Part shown: positions 1 through 9,469 of the stretch, one piece after another
How positions within the stretch are numbered: position 1 is the first letter of the stretch
Layout: each line of letters begins with the position of its first letter
Assembly (NCBI RefSeq): GCF_012986595.1
Contig: NZ_JAAQYM010000009.1
Span: 248,001-312,000, forward strand
DNA from: Pseudomonas koreensis
Lineage (GTDB): Bacteria; Pseudomonadota; Gammaproteobacteria; Pseudomonadales; Pseudomonadaceae
Direction of reading: 5' to 3'
DNA: 64,000 nt
Position numbers and translations under genes: made by a program
Notes under the pieces: model-generated
The model's database searches: none
Seen by the model: the letters and a program-made list of their open reading frames with translations, nothing else
What the model was told of the DNA's origin: nothing

Positions 1-1
1 C

Positions 2-160
2 GGCAACATCATCGTGCGTCAGCGCGGCACCCAATTCCACGCTGGCTACGGCGTTGGCATGGGTAAAGATCACACCCTCTTCGCGAAAATCGAAGGCGTG
101 ATCAAGTTTGAAGTAAAAGGCGCCTTCGGTCGTCGTTACGTGAGCGTTGTCGCGGCTTAA
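2..160 (+). CDS. rpmA: 50S ribosomal protein L27, C-terminal part
   Basis: This is the 3' part of an L27 gene cut by the window edge; 52 residues are readable before TAA. The protein binds 23S rRNA near the peptidyl transferase centre of the large subunit. The reading frame gives [15 protein letters not shown] near the start and ends in [10 protein letters not shown], both typical of L27. The N-terminus, with its residues at the P-site tRNA end, lies outside the window. It sits just upstream of obgE, the usual rplU-rpmA-obgE order, and a terminator follows its stop. Identity is firm from the motif and the neighbour. Confidence 0.95.
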
Positions 161-178
161 TCGCGAGATCGCTGGAAG

Positions 179-205
179 AGCCCTGTCTTGCGACGGGGCT
201 TTTTC
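179..205 (+). terminator. Rho-independent terminator after rpmA
   Basis: A nine-base-pair stem (agccctgtc / gacggggct, one G-T pair) with a four-base loop is followed by TTTTT. It lies 18 bases after the rpmA stop. It would end or reduce rplU-rpmA transcription before obgE. Confidence 0.85.
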
Positions 206-354
206 GTTTGTGGGGTGAGTCTCTTGCAAAACTGTTTGTATGGGCTGTCGGCGTGCGATGCAGGTCGTGTTTTGGAGTCGCTGCGCTCATTTTTGCAAGA
301 GTCTTATGTCTTGATTGTTTTTCGGCTCGTCCGTATGGCGAGAGGCGTTGAGTT

Positions 355-1578
355 ATGAAGTTTGTAGACGAAGTATCGATCCGCGTAAAAGCTGGCGACG
401 GTGGCAATGGCTGCATGAGTTTCCGTCGGGAAAAATTCATTGAAAACGGCGGTCCGAACGGCGGCGATGGCGGTGACGGCGGTTCCATCTACATGATGGC
501 CGACGAAAACCTCAACACCCTGGTCGACTACCGTTACACCCGGCACTTCGATGCCGAGCGTGGCTCCAACGGTGGCAGCACCGATTGCACCGGCAAGAAG
601 GGTGAAGACCTGATCCTGCGCGTGCCGGTCGGTACAACCGTGATCGACTCGGCCACCCAGGAAGTGATTGGCGACCTGACCAAGGCCGGCCAGAAACTGA
701 TGGTGGTGCAGGGCGGCTGGCACGGTCTGGGCAACACCCGTTTCAAGTCCAGTACCAACCGTGCGCCACGCCAGACCACTCCGGGTAAACCGGGTGAGCA
801 GCGTGACCTGAAACTGGAAATGAAAGTGCTGGCCGACGTCGGTCTGCTGGGCTTGCCGAACGCCGGTAAAAGTACCTTTATCCGTTCGGTGTCGGCCGCC
901 AAGCCGAAAGTCGCCGACTACCCGTTCACCACGCTGGTGCCGAACCTCGGTGTGGTCAGCGTCGATCGCTGGAAAAGCTTCGTCATCGCCGACATTCCGG
1001 GGCTGATCGAAGGCGCTTCCGACGGTGCTGGTCTGGGCATTCGCTTCCTCAAACACTTGGCGCGTACCCGCCTGTTGCTGCACCTCGTCGACATGGCGCC
1101 GCTGGATGACAGCAGTGCGCCGGATGCGGCTGAAGTGATCGTCAACGAGCTGGTCAAGTTCAGTCCGTCACTGGCCGAGCGTGATCGCTGGCTGGTGCTG
1201 AACAAATGCGACCAGATCCTCGAAGAAGAGCACGAAGAGCGCGTCAAGGAAATCGTTGAGCGTCTGCAATGGGAAGGCCCGGTCTATGTGATCTCGGCCA
1301 TCGCCAAAGAAGGCACTGAGCGCCTGACCCGCGACATCATGCGTTATCTGGAAGATCGTGCCGATCGCCTGGCCAACGACCCTGCGTACAAGGAAGAGCT
1401 GGCCGATCTCGATCAGCGCATCGAAGACGAAGCCCGTGCTCAGTTGCAGGCGCTGGATGACAAGCGTGCCCTGCGTCGCAGCGGCGTGAAGTCGGTCCAC
1501 GACATCGGCGATGATGACTGGGACGAAGAAGATGTGGATGATGAAGACGGTCCGGAAATCATTTACGTGCGCGACTGA
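355..1578 (+). CDS. obgE: GTPase Obg/CgtA, ribosome assembly
   Basis: Essential P-loop GTPase that binds the 50S subunit and links ribosome maturation with growth control. The N-terminal 160 or so residues form the glycine-rich Obg fold (repeated GGDGGDGG-type runs). The G domain follows with G1 GLPNAGKST at about residues 166-174, a DIPGLIEGA G3 region, G4 NKCD at about 283-286, and a SAI G5 element. The C-terminus ends in a strongly acidic tail (DDDWDEEDVDDEDG), as in gammaproteobacterial Obg proteins. The 407-residue length is normal. The ATG is preceded by a GAGG sequence, and a terminator follows the stop. Confidence 0.97.
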   Translation: MKFVDEVSIRVKAGDGGNGCMSFRREKFIENGGPNGGDGGDGGSIYMMADENLNTLVDYRYTRHFDAERGSNGGSTDCTGKKGEDLILRVPVGTTVIDSATQEVIGDLTKAGQKLMVVQGGWHGLGNTRFKSSTNRAPRQTTPGKPGEQRDLKLEMKVLADVGLLGLPNAGKSTFIRSVSAAKPKVADYPFTTLVPNLGVVSVDRWKSFVIADIPGLIEGASDGAGLGIRFLKHLARTRLLLHLVDMAPLDDSSAPDAAEVIVNELVKFSPSLAERDRWLVLNKCDQILEEEHEERVKEIVERLQWEGPVYVISAIAKEGTERLTRDIMRYLEDRADRLANDPAYKEELADLDQRIEDEARAQLQALDDKRALRRSGVKSVHDIGDDDWDEEDVDDEDGPEIIYVRD

Positions 1579-1597
1579 TTCGTTGCAGTAAACTTAA

Positions 1598-1622
1598 GCG
1601 CCGCTCAATCGAGCGGCGTTTT
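1598..1622 (+). terminator. Terminator after obgE
   Basis: An eight-base-pair stem, cgccgctc / gagcggcg, with loop aatc, is followed by TTTT. It lies 20 bases past the obgE stop and separates obgE from proB. Confidence 0.85.
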
Positions 1623-1715
1623 AGTATCTGGAAATCGATCGCTGGTCACCAATAGCCACGATTAACGTCATGGGCAGCGCTGGGTCGCGCTGTCCTCAAG
1701 CTAAGGTTGAAGATG

Positions 1716-2834
1716 ATGCGGAGCAAAGTGACAGGTGCGCAGCGTTGGGTCGTGAAGATCGGCAGCGCTTTGCTGACGGCGGACGGCAAGGGGCTGGATC
1801 GCAAGGCAATGGGTGTCTGGGTTGAGCAGATGGTGGCCCTGCATGAGGCGGGCGTCGAGCTGGTGCTGGTGTCTTCCGGCGCCGTCGCAGCCGGCATGAG
1901 CCGCCTGGGCTGGACCGCACGACCCACTGCGATGCACGAGCTCCAGGCCGCCGCTGCAATCGGCCAGATGGGGTTGGTGCAGGCCTGGGAGTCGAGCTTT
2001 GCCGAGCATGGTCGTCACACCGCGCAGATTCTTCTGACTCACGACGACCTGTCCGACCGCAAACGCTACCTGAACGCCCGCAGCACCCTGCGTGCGCTGG
2101 TCGAGCTGAAAGTCATTCCGGTGATCAATGAAAACGACACCGTGGTGACTGACGAAATCCGTTTCGGTGACAACGATACGCTGGCGGCGCTGGTGGCCAA
2201 CCTGGTCGAGGCTGATCTGTTGGTGATCCTGACCGACCGCGACGGCATGTTCGACGCCGACCCGCGCAACAATCCTGACGCGCAGCTGATTTACGAAGCG
2301 CGCGCCGATGACCCGACCCTGGATGCAGTGGCGGGCGGTACCGGTGGTGCGCTGGGCCGTGGTGGTATGCAGACCAAGTTGCGTGCGGCGCGGCTGGCAG
2401 CGCGTTCCGGGGCGCATACGATCATTGTCGGTGGTCGCCTGGAGCGTGTGCTCGATCGGCTCAAGGCCGGCGAGCGCATCGGCACGTTGCTGTCGCCTGA
2501 GCGCGGCATGCTGGCGGCGCGCAAGCAGTGGCTGGCCGGGCATCTGCAGACTCGCGGCACACTGGTGCTGGATGAGGGGGCGGTGTCGGCATTGTCGCAG
2601 GGCAACAAGAGTCTGCTGCCGGTCGGCGTGAAGCTGGTGCAGGGTAGCTTCCGTCGTGGCGAGATGGTGGTTTGCGTGGCGCCGGACGGTCGTGAGATCG
2701 CCCGTGGCCTGGCCAACTACAGTGCTCTGGAAGCGCAAAAAATCATCGGTCAGTCGTCAGATGCGATTGTCGGCGTGCTGGGCTACATGGCTGAGCCGGA
2801 GCTGGTTCACCGTGACAACCTGATTCTGGTCTGA
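1716..2834 (+). CDS. proB: Glutamate 5-kinase
   Basis: Catalyses the first step of proline synthesis, ATP-dependent phosphorylation of glutamate to gamma-glutamyl phosphate. The amino-acid-kinase domain starts at VVKIGSALL and includes SSGAVAAGM and NENDTVVTDEIRFGDND. The last 90 or so residues form a PUA domain. I chose the second of two adjacent ATGs (1716). It gives 372 residues, the usual length, and stands about nine bases after TAAGG. A TTG at 1707 and an ATG at 1713 are possible but give non-typical extensions. proA is not adjacent, as is common in Pseudomonas. Confidence 0.95.
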   Translation: MRSKVTGAQRWVVKIGSALLTADGKGLDRKAMGVWVEQMVALHEAGVELVLVSSGAVAAGMSRLGWTARPTAMHELQAAAAIGQMGLVQAWESSFAEHGRHTAQILLTHDDLSDRKRYLNARSTLRALVELKVIPVINENDTVVTDEIRFGDNDTLAALVANLVEADLLVILTDRDGMFDADPRNNPDAQLIYEARADDPTLDAVAGGTGGALGRGGMQTKLRAARLAARSGAHTIIVGGRLERVLDRLKAGERIGTLLSPERGMLAARKQWLAGHLQTRGTLVLDEGAVSALSQGNKSLLPVGVKLVQGSFRRGEMVVCVAPDGREIARGLANYSALEAQKIIGQSSDAIVGVLGYMAEPELVHRDNLILV

Positions 2835-2846
2835 GGGGAAAAACAC

Positions 2847-3314
2847 ATGCGCATGGCAAAAGGATTGTTGGGCCTGCTGATGGCGTTGCCATTGCTGGCC
2901 TCGGCCGAGGAAATCGGTCAGGTGTCGACGGTATTCAAGTTCGTTGGTCCGAATGATCGGATCGTGGTCGAGGCCTTCGATGATCCGAAGGTCGACGGCG
3001 TAACGTGCTATCTGTCGCGCGCCAAGACTGGTGGAGTCAAGGGTGGTCTGGGTCTGGCGGAGGATCGCGCCGAGTCGTCGATTGCTTGTCGTCAGGTCGG
3101 CCCGATCAAGTTCAAGGGTGAGCTGAAGGATGGCGACGAGGTGTTCAAGGAGCGCACGTCGCTGGTGTTCAAGACCATGCAGGTGGTGCGTTTCCTCGAC
3201 AAGAAGCGCAATACACTGGTGTACCTGGTCTATAGCGATCGTGTGATTGAGGGCAGCCCGCAGAATGCGGTGACGGCGATCCCGATCGTGCCGTGGGTGC
3301 CGGTTCAGCAGTAA
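2847..3314 (+). CDS. creA: CreA family secreted protein
   Basis: Small periplasmic protein of the CreA family (155 residues). An N-terminal signal peptide is visible (positive MRMAK, then a leucine-rich core, then ASA at about residues 18-20). The mature part has two cysteines near residues 54 and 80 that may form a disulfide. The family is widespread in proteobacteria, but its function is not established; the name comes from the E. coli cre locus. It starts 12 bases after the proB stop with GAGGGG just upstream, so the two genes are probably cotranscribed. Confidence 0.9.
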   Translation: MRMAKGLLGLLMALPLLASAEEIGQVSTVFKFVGPNDRIVVEAFDDPKVDGVTCYLSRAKTGGVKGGLGLAEDRAESSIACRQVGPIKFKGELKDGDEVFKERTSLVFKTMQVVRFLDKKRNTLVYLVYSDRVIEGSPQNAVTAIPIVPWVPVQQ

Positions 3315-3330
3315 CAGCGCAAAACTCATT

Positions 3331-3412
3331 GTGGGGGTGAGCCTGCTCGCGAAGCGGTGTGTCAGTCAGTGATGATTTATCTGGCAGATCACTTTGCGAG
3401 CAGTCTCGCTCC
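3331..3412. repeat. Degenerate REP inverted repeat (family A)
   Basis: The left arm carries GTGAGCCTGCTCGCGA and the right arm a decayed reverse complement (GCGAGCAGTCTCGCTCC). The spacer contains the GTGTGTCAGTCAG core seen in other family A copies. The right arm has several mismatches, so this looks like an old copy. Confidence 0.75.
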
Positions 3413-3450
3413 TTCATTTTTTGCGCTGGATTTGCCAAATCGCAGGCAAT

Positions 3451-3478
3451 AAAAAACCGACCCTAGAGTCGGTTTTTT
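3451..3478. terminator. Bidirectional terminator between creA and rpsT
   Basis: A perfect eleven-base-pair stem (aaaaaaccgac / gtcggtttttt) around a six-base loop has an A run on one side and a T run on the other. It can therefore end transcription of both creA (+) and rpsT (-). Confidence 0.9.
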
Positions 3479-3492
3479 AATGACTACGTCGA

Positions 3493-3765
3493 TTAAGCAG
3501 CTTCTTTCAGTGCCTTGACGTGGCCATTCAGACGGCTCTTATGACGAGCAGCCTTGTTCTTGTGGATGATGCCTTTATCGGCCATACGGTCGATAACTGG
3601 CACAGCCAGAACGTATGCAGCTTGAGCTTTTTCAGCGTCTTTTGCGTCGATGGCCTTAACTACATTCTTGATGTAGGTACGAACCATGGAACGCAGGCTG
3701 GCGTTGTGGCTGCGACGCTTCTCAGCCTGTTTTGCACGTTTTTTGGCGGAAGGTGAGTTGGCCAC
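3493..3765 (-). CDS. rpsT: 30S ribosomal protein S20
   Basis: Small basic ribosomal protein that binds 16S rRNA. The 90-residue product begins MANSPSAKKRAKQAEKRR, a typical S20 start. The start codon is GTG, with GAGGAG about eight bases upstream. A non-ATG start fits the known translational autocontrol of S20 in enterobacteria, although that control is only inferred here. It is divergent from murJ, with a good promoter about 55 bases upstream of the start codon. Confidence 0.97.
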   Translation of the reverse strand: MANSPSAKKRAKQAEKRRSHNASLRSMVRTYIKNVVKAIDAKDAEKAQAAYVLAVPVIDRMADKGIIHKNKAARHKSRLNGHVKALKEAA

Positions 3766-3818
3766 CGTCGAGCTCCTCGAAAGACTTTTTAGGAAATAGC
3801 AAACAAAATAGGCCGCGA

Positions 3819-3847
3819 ATCATGCCGATGAAGACTTGTCTTGTCAA
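3819..3847 (-). promoter_or_regulatory. Sigma-70 promoter of rpsT
   Basis: On the minus strand a perfect TTGACA (-35) is followed after 17 bases by CATGAT (4 of 6 matches to TATAAT). The next bases are GC-rich (TCGCGGCC), the type of discriminator found on stringently controlled ribosomal promoters. Confidence 0.6.
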
Positions 3848-4017
3848 GGGCACTTGAATCGTTCCGCTAAGTGGTAGGTATGAAGAGGCGGGATATTTAT
3901 TTCCGGCGCTTGACCTGTAAACTCGCGAGCTTTGGCTCTGTGCTGTTGCGGCGCGGAGTATCGCACAAGTGGGCGCATTGTTCGCCTGCTGTTTATCGAC
4001 AGGCACAAATTCCCTCA

Positions 4018-5556
4018 ATGAATCTGCTCAAATCGTTGGCCGCTGTCAGCTCTATCACGATGCTTTCCCGGATTCTCGGGTTCGTCCGTGACACGCTCAT
4101 CGCTCGCACATTCGGCGCCGGAATGGCGACGGACGCCTTCTTTATTGCCTTCAAATTGCCCAATCTGCTGCGACGAATCTTCGCCGAGGGCGCGTTCTCC
4201 CAGGCATTCGTGCCGATCCTGGCGGAATACAAAAGCCAGAAGGGCGAGGAGGCGACCCGAACCTTTATTGCCTATGTTTCCGGCTTGCTGACATTGGTGC
4301 TGGCGCTGGTCACGGCGCTGGGCATGATTGCCGCACCTTGGGTGATCTGGGCCACGGCGCCCGGTTTTACCGACACACCGGAAAAATTCCAGCTCACTTC
4401 CGACCTGTTGCGGGTGACCTTCCCTTATATATTGCTGATTTCCCTGTCCTCGTTGGCCGGGGCGATCCTCAATACCTGGAACCGCTTCTCGGTGCCGGCC
4501 TTTGTGCCGACGCTGCTGAACGTCAGCATGATTGTGTTTGCGCTGTTCCTCACGCCGTATTTCGATCCGCCGGTCATGGCCCTTGGCTGGGCGGTGCTGG
4601 TCGGCGGCCTGGCGCAGTTGCTCTATCAACTGCCGCACTTGAAAAAGATCGGCATGCTGGTACTGCCGCGCCTGAACCTGCGTGATAGCGGTGTCTGGCG
4701 GGTGATGAAGCAGATGCTGCCGGCGATCCTCGGCGTGTCGGTCAGCCAGATTTCGCTGATCATCAACACCATTTTTGCCTCGTTTCTGGTGGCCGGCTCG
4801 GTGTCGTGGATGTATTACGCCGACCGTTTGATGGAATTGCCGTCCGGCGTGCTCGGCGTGGCGCTGGGTACGATCCTGCTGCCGACCCTGGCCAAGACCT
4901 ACGCCAGCAAGGATCGTCACGAGTATTCGCGAATCCTCGACTGGGGTTTGCGTCTGTGCTTTGTGCTGGTGCTGCCCTGTTCGCTGGCGTTGGGCATTCT
5001 CGCCGAACCGTTGACCGTTTCATTGTTCCAGTACGGTCAGTTCAGTGGCTTCGATGCCGAGATGACCCAGCGTGCGTTGATTGCTTATTCTGTCGGTCTA
5101 CTCGGCATTATCGTGATCAAGGTGCTGGCGCCTGGCTTTTATGCGCAACAGAACATCCGTACGCCGGTGAAAATCGCAATCTTCACGCTGGTGTGCACGC
5201 AGCTGTTCAACCTGGTGCTGATCGGTCCGTTGGCTCATGCCGGTCTGGCATTGGCGATCAGTGCCGGGGCCTGCCTCAATGCCGGCCTGTTGTTCTATCA
5301 ACTGCGCAAGCAAAAGATGTATCAGCCGCAACCGGGCTGGTACACCTTCGGCTTCAAGCTGGTGGTGGCGGTGGCGGTGATGTCGGCGGTGCTGCTGCTG
5401 GGCATGCATTTCATGCCGGCCTGGGATCAGGGGCACATGCTGGAGCGCTTCCTGCGACTGGGAGCGCTGGTGGTCGCTGGCGTGGTGGCTTATTTCGGCA
5501 TGTTGCTGCTGCTCGGTTTCCGCCTGCGCGACTTCAATCGCAAGGCCTTGAGCTGA
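4018..5556 (+). CDS. murJ: Lipid II flippase MurJ
   Basis: Integral membrane protein that flips the peptidoglycan precursor lipid II across the inner membrane. The 512-residue product starts MNLLKSLAAVSSITMLSRILG and contains RDTLIARTFGAG and LPNLLRRIFAEGAFS, hallmarks of the MVF family. Hydrophobic segments continue to the C-terminus, consistent with the usual 14 helices. An upstream in-frame extension from 3871 is rich in charged and polar residues and does not match the family, so I start at 4018. The position next to rpsT and ahead of ribF is conserved in Pseudomonas. Confidence 0.96.
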   Translation: MNLLKSLAAVSSITMLSRILGFVRDTLIARTFGAGMATDAFFIAFKLPNLLRRIFAEGAFSQAFVPILAEYKSQKGEEATRTFIAYVSGLLTLVLALVTALGMIAAPWVIWATAPGFTDTPEKFQLTSDLLRVTFPYILLISLSSLAGAILNTWNRFSVPAFVPTLLNVSMIVFALFLTPYFDPPVMALGWAVLVGGLAQLLYQLPHLKKIGMLVLPRLNLRDSGVWRVMKQMLPAILGVSVSQISLIINTIFASFLVAGSVSWMYYADRLMELPSGVLGVALGTILLPTLAKTYASKDRHEYSRILDWGLRLCFVLVLPCSLALGILAEPLTVSLFQYGQFSGFDAEMTQRALIAYSVGLLGIIVIKVLAPGFYAQQNIRTPVKIAIFTLVCTQLFNLVLIGPLAHAGLALAISAGACLNAGLLFYQLRKQKMYQPQPGWYTFGFKLVVAVAVMSAVLLLGMHFMPAWDQGHMLERFLRLGALVVAGVVAYFGMLLLLGFRLRDFNRKALS

Positions 5557-5685
5557 GGTTTCATCCTTTAAAGACGGGCACGGGCCGGCAGTTTTGTCGG
5601 CTCGATCACTTTGCGTTACGGTGTTGCCTGTCGTCGGCCGTCGGGTGTGGTTATAATCGACCACTTTATGAGCAAGAAGCGCGTT

Positions 5686-6624
5686 ATGCAGCTGGTTCGA
5701 GGCCTCCACAACTTGCGCCCCCAGCATCGGGGCTGCGTCGCCACTATTGGCAACTTTGACGGTGTTCACCGTGGTCACCAGGCTATCCTCGCCCGGCTGC
5801 GTGAGCGTGCGCTCGAGTTGGGCGTACCCAGCTGCGTGGTGATTTTCGAGCCGCAGCCACGGGAATTCTTTGCCCCCGAGACCGCTCCGGCGCGTCTGGC
5901 CCGCTTGCGCGACAAGCTGCAGCTGCTGGCCGCCGAAGGCGTCGACCGGGTCTTGTGCCTGGCGTTCAACCAGCGCCTGAGCAAGCTCAGCGCCAGCGAG
6001 TTCGTCGACACCATCCTGGTGGACGGTCTCGGCGTACAGCATCTGGAAGTCGGCGATGATTTCCGTTTTGGCTGCGACCGCCTCGGTGATTTCGATTTCC
6101 TGATGCAGGCCGGACAAGTTCACGGTTTTACCGTTGAAGCCGCGCAAACCGTCGAGCTGGACGGCATTCGTGTCAGCAGCACCCAGGTGCGCAACGCGTT
6201 GGCCGCCGCCGATTTTGCCCTGGCCGAACGCCTGCTCGGCCGCCCGTACCGGATCGCCGGTCGCGTGCTGCACGGCCAGAAACTGGCCCGGCAACTGGGT
6301 ACGCCCACTGCCAACATTCAACTCAAGCGTCGTCGCGTGCCGTTCACCGGGGTGTATCTGGTGGATGTGGACATCGACGGCAAGACCTGGCCCGGCGTCG
6401 CCAACATTGGCGTGCGGCCCACGGTGCAAGGTGATGGCAAGGCCCACCTTGAAGTTCATCTATTGGATTTTGCCGGCGATCTGTATGACCGGCGTCTGAC
6501 GGTGGTTTTCCACCAAAAGCTGCGTGAAGAGCAGCGCTTCGCCTCCCTGGAGGCACTGAAAACGGCGATCAACGCGGATGTCGCCGCCGCCCGTGCACTA
6601 GCCGCACCTAGCGCCCATCGCTAA
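5686..6624 (+). CDS. ribF: Bifunctional riboflavin kinase / FAD synthetase
   Basis: Converts riboflavin to FMN and then to FAD. The N-terminal adenylyltransferase half contains GNFDGVHRGH near residue 25. The C-terminal half is the riboflavin kinase domain, with LGTPTANIQL and GVANIGVRPT. The 312-residue length is normal. The first ATG in frame would add 25 unrelated residues, so I use the ATG before QLVRGLHNL. It lies 13 bases upstream of ileS, the first step of the ribF-ileS-lspA-fkpB-ispH series. Confidence 0.95.
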   Translation: MQLVRGLHNLRPQHRGCVATIGNFDGVHRGHQAILARLRERALELGVPSCVVIFEPQPREFFAPETAPARLARLRDKLQLLAAEGVDRVLCLAFNQRLSKLSASEFVDTILVDGLGVQHLEVGDDFRFGCDRLGDFDFLMQAGQVHGFTVEAAQTVELDGIRVSSTQVRNALAAADFALAERLLGRPYRIAGRVLHGQKLARQLGTPTANIQLKRRRVPFTGVYLVDVDIDGKTWPGVANIGVRPTVQGDGKAHLEVHLLDFAGDLYDRRLTVVFHQKLREEQRFASLEALKTAINADVAAARALAAPSAHR

Positions 6625-6637
6625 TGAAGAGCCTTAA

Positions 6638-9469
6638 ATGACCGACTATAAAGCCACGCTAAACCTTCCGGACACCGCCTTCCCAATGAAGGCCGGCCTG
6701 CCACAGCGCGAACCGCAGATCCTGCAGCGCTGGGACAGTATTGGCCTGTACGGAAAGTTGCGCGAGATTGGCAAGGATCGTCCGAAGTTCGTCCTGCACG
6801 ACGGCCCTCCGTACGCCAACGGCACGATCCACATCGGTCACGCACTGAACAAGATTCTCAAGGACATGATCATCCGCTCGAAGACCTTGTCGGGTTTCGA
6901 CGCGCCGTATGTTCCGGGTTGGGACTGCCACGGCCTGCCGATCGAGCACAAGGTTGAAGTGACCCACGGCAAGAACCTGGGCGCGGACAAGACCCGCGAG
7001 CTGTGCCGTGCCTACGCCACCGAGCAGATCGAAGGGCAGAAGACCGAGTTCATCCGCCTCGGCGTGCTGGGCGACTTCGCCAACCCGTACAAGACCATGG
7101 ACTTCAAGAACGAGGCCGGTGAAATCCGTGCCCTCGCCGAAATCGTCAAGGGCGGTTTCGTGTTCAAGGGCCTCAAGCCAGTGAACTGGTGCTTCGACTG
7201 CGGTTCGGCCCTGGCCGAAGCGGAAGTCGAGTACGAGAACAAGAAGTCCTCGACCATCGACGTGGCCTTCCCGATCGCTGATGAAGCCAAACTGGCTGCC
7301 GCGTTCGGTCTGCCGTCGCTGAGCAAGCCTGCCTCGATCGTGATCTGGACCACCACCCCGTGGACCATCCCGGCCAACCAGGCACTGAACGTTCACCCGG
7401 AATTTAACTACGCGCTGGTTGATATCGGCGACAAGCTACTGGTGCTGGCAGAAGAGCTGGTTGAGGCCTGCCTGGCGCGCTATGGCGTCGAAGGCTCGGT
7501 CATCGCGACCACCACCGGTAAAGAACTGGAACTGATCAACTTCCGTCACCCGTTCTACGACCGTCTGTCGCCAGTGTATCTGGCTGACTACGTCGAACTG
7601 GGCGCTGGCACCGGCGTGGTTCACTCCGCCCCGGCCTACGGTGTGGACGACTTCGTGACCTGCAAGAAATACGGCATGGTCAACGACGACATCCTCAACC
7701 CGGTGCAAAGCAACGGCGTTTATGTGCCGTCGCTGGAATTCTTCGGCGGCCAGTTCATCTGGAAAGCCAACCCGGCCATCGTCGACAAGCTGACCGAAGT
7801 CGGTGCGCTGATGCACACCACGGTCATCGAACACAGCTACATGCACTGCTGGCGCCACAAGACTCCGCTGATCTACCGCGCCACCGCGCAGTGGTTCATC
7901 GGCATGGACAAAGAGCCGGTCAGCGGCGACACCCTGCGTGTGCGCTCGCTCAAAGCCATCGAAGACACCAAGTTCGTTCCGGCCTGGGGCCAGGCGCGCC
8001 TGCACTCGATGATCGCCAACCGTCCGGACTGGTGTATCTCCCGCCAGCGCAACTGGGGCGTGCCGATCCCGTTCTTCCTGAACAAGGAAAGCGGCGAACT
8101 GCACCCACGCACCGTCGAACTGATGGAAGAAGTCGCCAAGCGCGTTGAAGTTGAAGGTATCGAAGCCTGGTTCAAGCTCGACGCCGCCGAACTGCTGGGC
8201 GACGAAGCGCCGCAGTACGACAAGATCAGCGACACCCTCGACGTCTGGTTCGACTCGGGCACCACCCACTGGCACGTGCTGCGCGGTTCGCACCCGATGG
8301 GCCACGAGAGCGGCCCGCGTGCTGACCTGTACCTGGAAGGTTCCGACCAGCACCGCGGCTGGTTCCATTCGTCGCTGTTGACCGGCTGCGCCATCGACAA
8401 CCACGCGCCGTACCGCGAGCTGCTGACCCACGGCTTCACCGTCGACGAGTCCGGCCGCAAGATGTCCAAGTCGCTGGGCAACGTGATCGCGCCGCAGAAA
8501 GTCAACGACACCCTGGGCGCCGACATCATGCGTCTGTGGGTCGCTTCGACCGACTACTCCGGCGAAATGGCCGTGTCCGAGCAGATCCTGCAACGCAGCG
8601 CGGACGCCTATCGCCGCATCCGTAACACTGCACGCTTCCTGCTTTCCAACCTGACAGGTTTCAACCCGGCCAGCGACCTGCTGCCGGCTGAAGACATGCT
8701 GGCGCTGGATCGCTGGGCCGTTGACCGTACGCTGCTGCTGCAACGCGAGTTGCAAGAGCATTACGGCGAATACCGTTTCTGGAACGTCTACTCGAAGATC
8801 CACAACTTCTGCGTGCAGGAGCTGGGTGGTTTCTACCTCGACATCATCAAGGACCGCCAGTACACCACCGGCGCCGACAGCAAGGCCCGTCGCTCGTGCC
8901 AGACCGCGCTGTTCCACATCTCCGAAGCGCTGGTGCGCTGGATCGCCCCGATCCTGGCGTTCACCGCCGACGAGCTGTGGCAGTACCTGCCGGGCGAGCG
9001 TAACGAGTCGGTGATGCTCAACACCTGGTACGAAGGTCTGACCGAACTGCCGGAAGGCTTCGAGCTGGGTCGCGCGTACTGGGATCGCATCATGGAAGTG
9101 AAGGTTGCGGTCAACAAAGAGATGGAAATCCAGCGCGCGGCCAAAGCCGTCGGTGGCAACCTGCAGGCCGAAGTCACGCTGTTCGCCGAAGACGCGCTGA
9201 GCGCCGACCTGGCCAAGCTGAGCAACGAACTGCGCTTTGTCTTGATCACCTCGACCGCCAGCGTTGCGCCGTTCGTTCAGGCACCTGCCGACGCGGTCGC
9301 CACTGAAGTCAGCGGCCTGAAACTGAAGATCGTCAAATCGGCCTTCCCGAAATGCGCCCGTTGCTGGCACTGCCGTGAAGACGTCGGCGTGAACCCGGAG
9401 CATCCGGAAATCTGCGGTCGTTGTGTCGACAACATCAGCGGCGCCGGTGAGGTTCGTCACTATGCCTGA
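6638..9469 (+). CDS. ileS: Isoleucyl-tRNA synthetase
   Basis: Class I aminoacyl-tRNA synthetase that charges tRNA-Ile; 943 residues, the usual bacterial length. HIGH occurs at residues 65-68 and KMSKS at about 608-612. The large insertion between them is the CP1 editing domain (for example WTTTPWTIPANQALN). The C-terminal zinc-binding cysteines are present as CARCWHC and CGRC. Its last codons overlap the start of lspA by eight bases, so the two are translationally coupled. Confidence 0.98.
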   Translation: MTDYKATLNLPDTAFPMKAGLPQREPQILQRWDSIGLYGKLREIGKDRPKFVLHDGPPYANGTIHIGHALNKILKDMIIRSKTLSGFDAPYVPGWDCHGLPIEHKVEVTHGKNLGADKTRELCRAYATEQIEGQKTEFIRLGVLGDFANPYKTMDFKNEAGEIRALAEIVKGGFVFKGLKPVNWCFDCGSALAEAEVEYENKKSSTIDVAFPIADEAKLAAAFGLPSLSKPASIVIWTTTPWTIPANQALNVHPEFNYALVDIGDKLLVLAEELVEACLARYGVEGSVIATTTGKELELINFRHPFYDRLSPVYLADYVELGAGTGVVHSAPAYGVDDFVTCKKYGMVNDDILNPVQSNGVYVPSLEFFGGQFIWKANPAIVDKLTEVGALMHTTVIEHSYMHCWRHKTPLIYRATAQWFIGMDKEPVSGDTLRVRSLKAIEDTKFVPAWGQARLHSMIANRPDWCISRQRNWGVPIPFFLNKESGELHPRTVELMEEVAKRVEVEGIEAWFKLDAAELLGDEAPQYDKISDTLDVWFDSGTTHWHVLRGSHPMGHESGPRADLYLEGSDQHRGWFHSSLLTGCAIDNHAPYRELLTHGFTVDESGRKMSKSLGNVIAPQKVNDTLGADIMRLWVASTDYSGEMAVSEQILQRSADAYRRIRNTARFLLSNLTGFNPASDLLPAEDMLALDRWAVDRTLLLQRELQEHYGEYRFWNVYSKIHNFCVQELGGFYLDIIKDRQYTTGADSKARRSCQTALFHISEALVRWIAPILAFTADELWQYLPGERNESVMLNTWYEGLTELPEGFELGRAYWDRIMEVKVAVNKEMEIQRAAKAVGGNLQAEVTLFAEDALSADLAKLSNELRFVLITSTASVAPFVQAPADAVATEVSGLKLKIVKSAFPKCARCWHCREDVGVNPEHPEICGRCVDNISGAGEVRHYA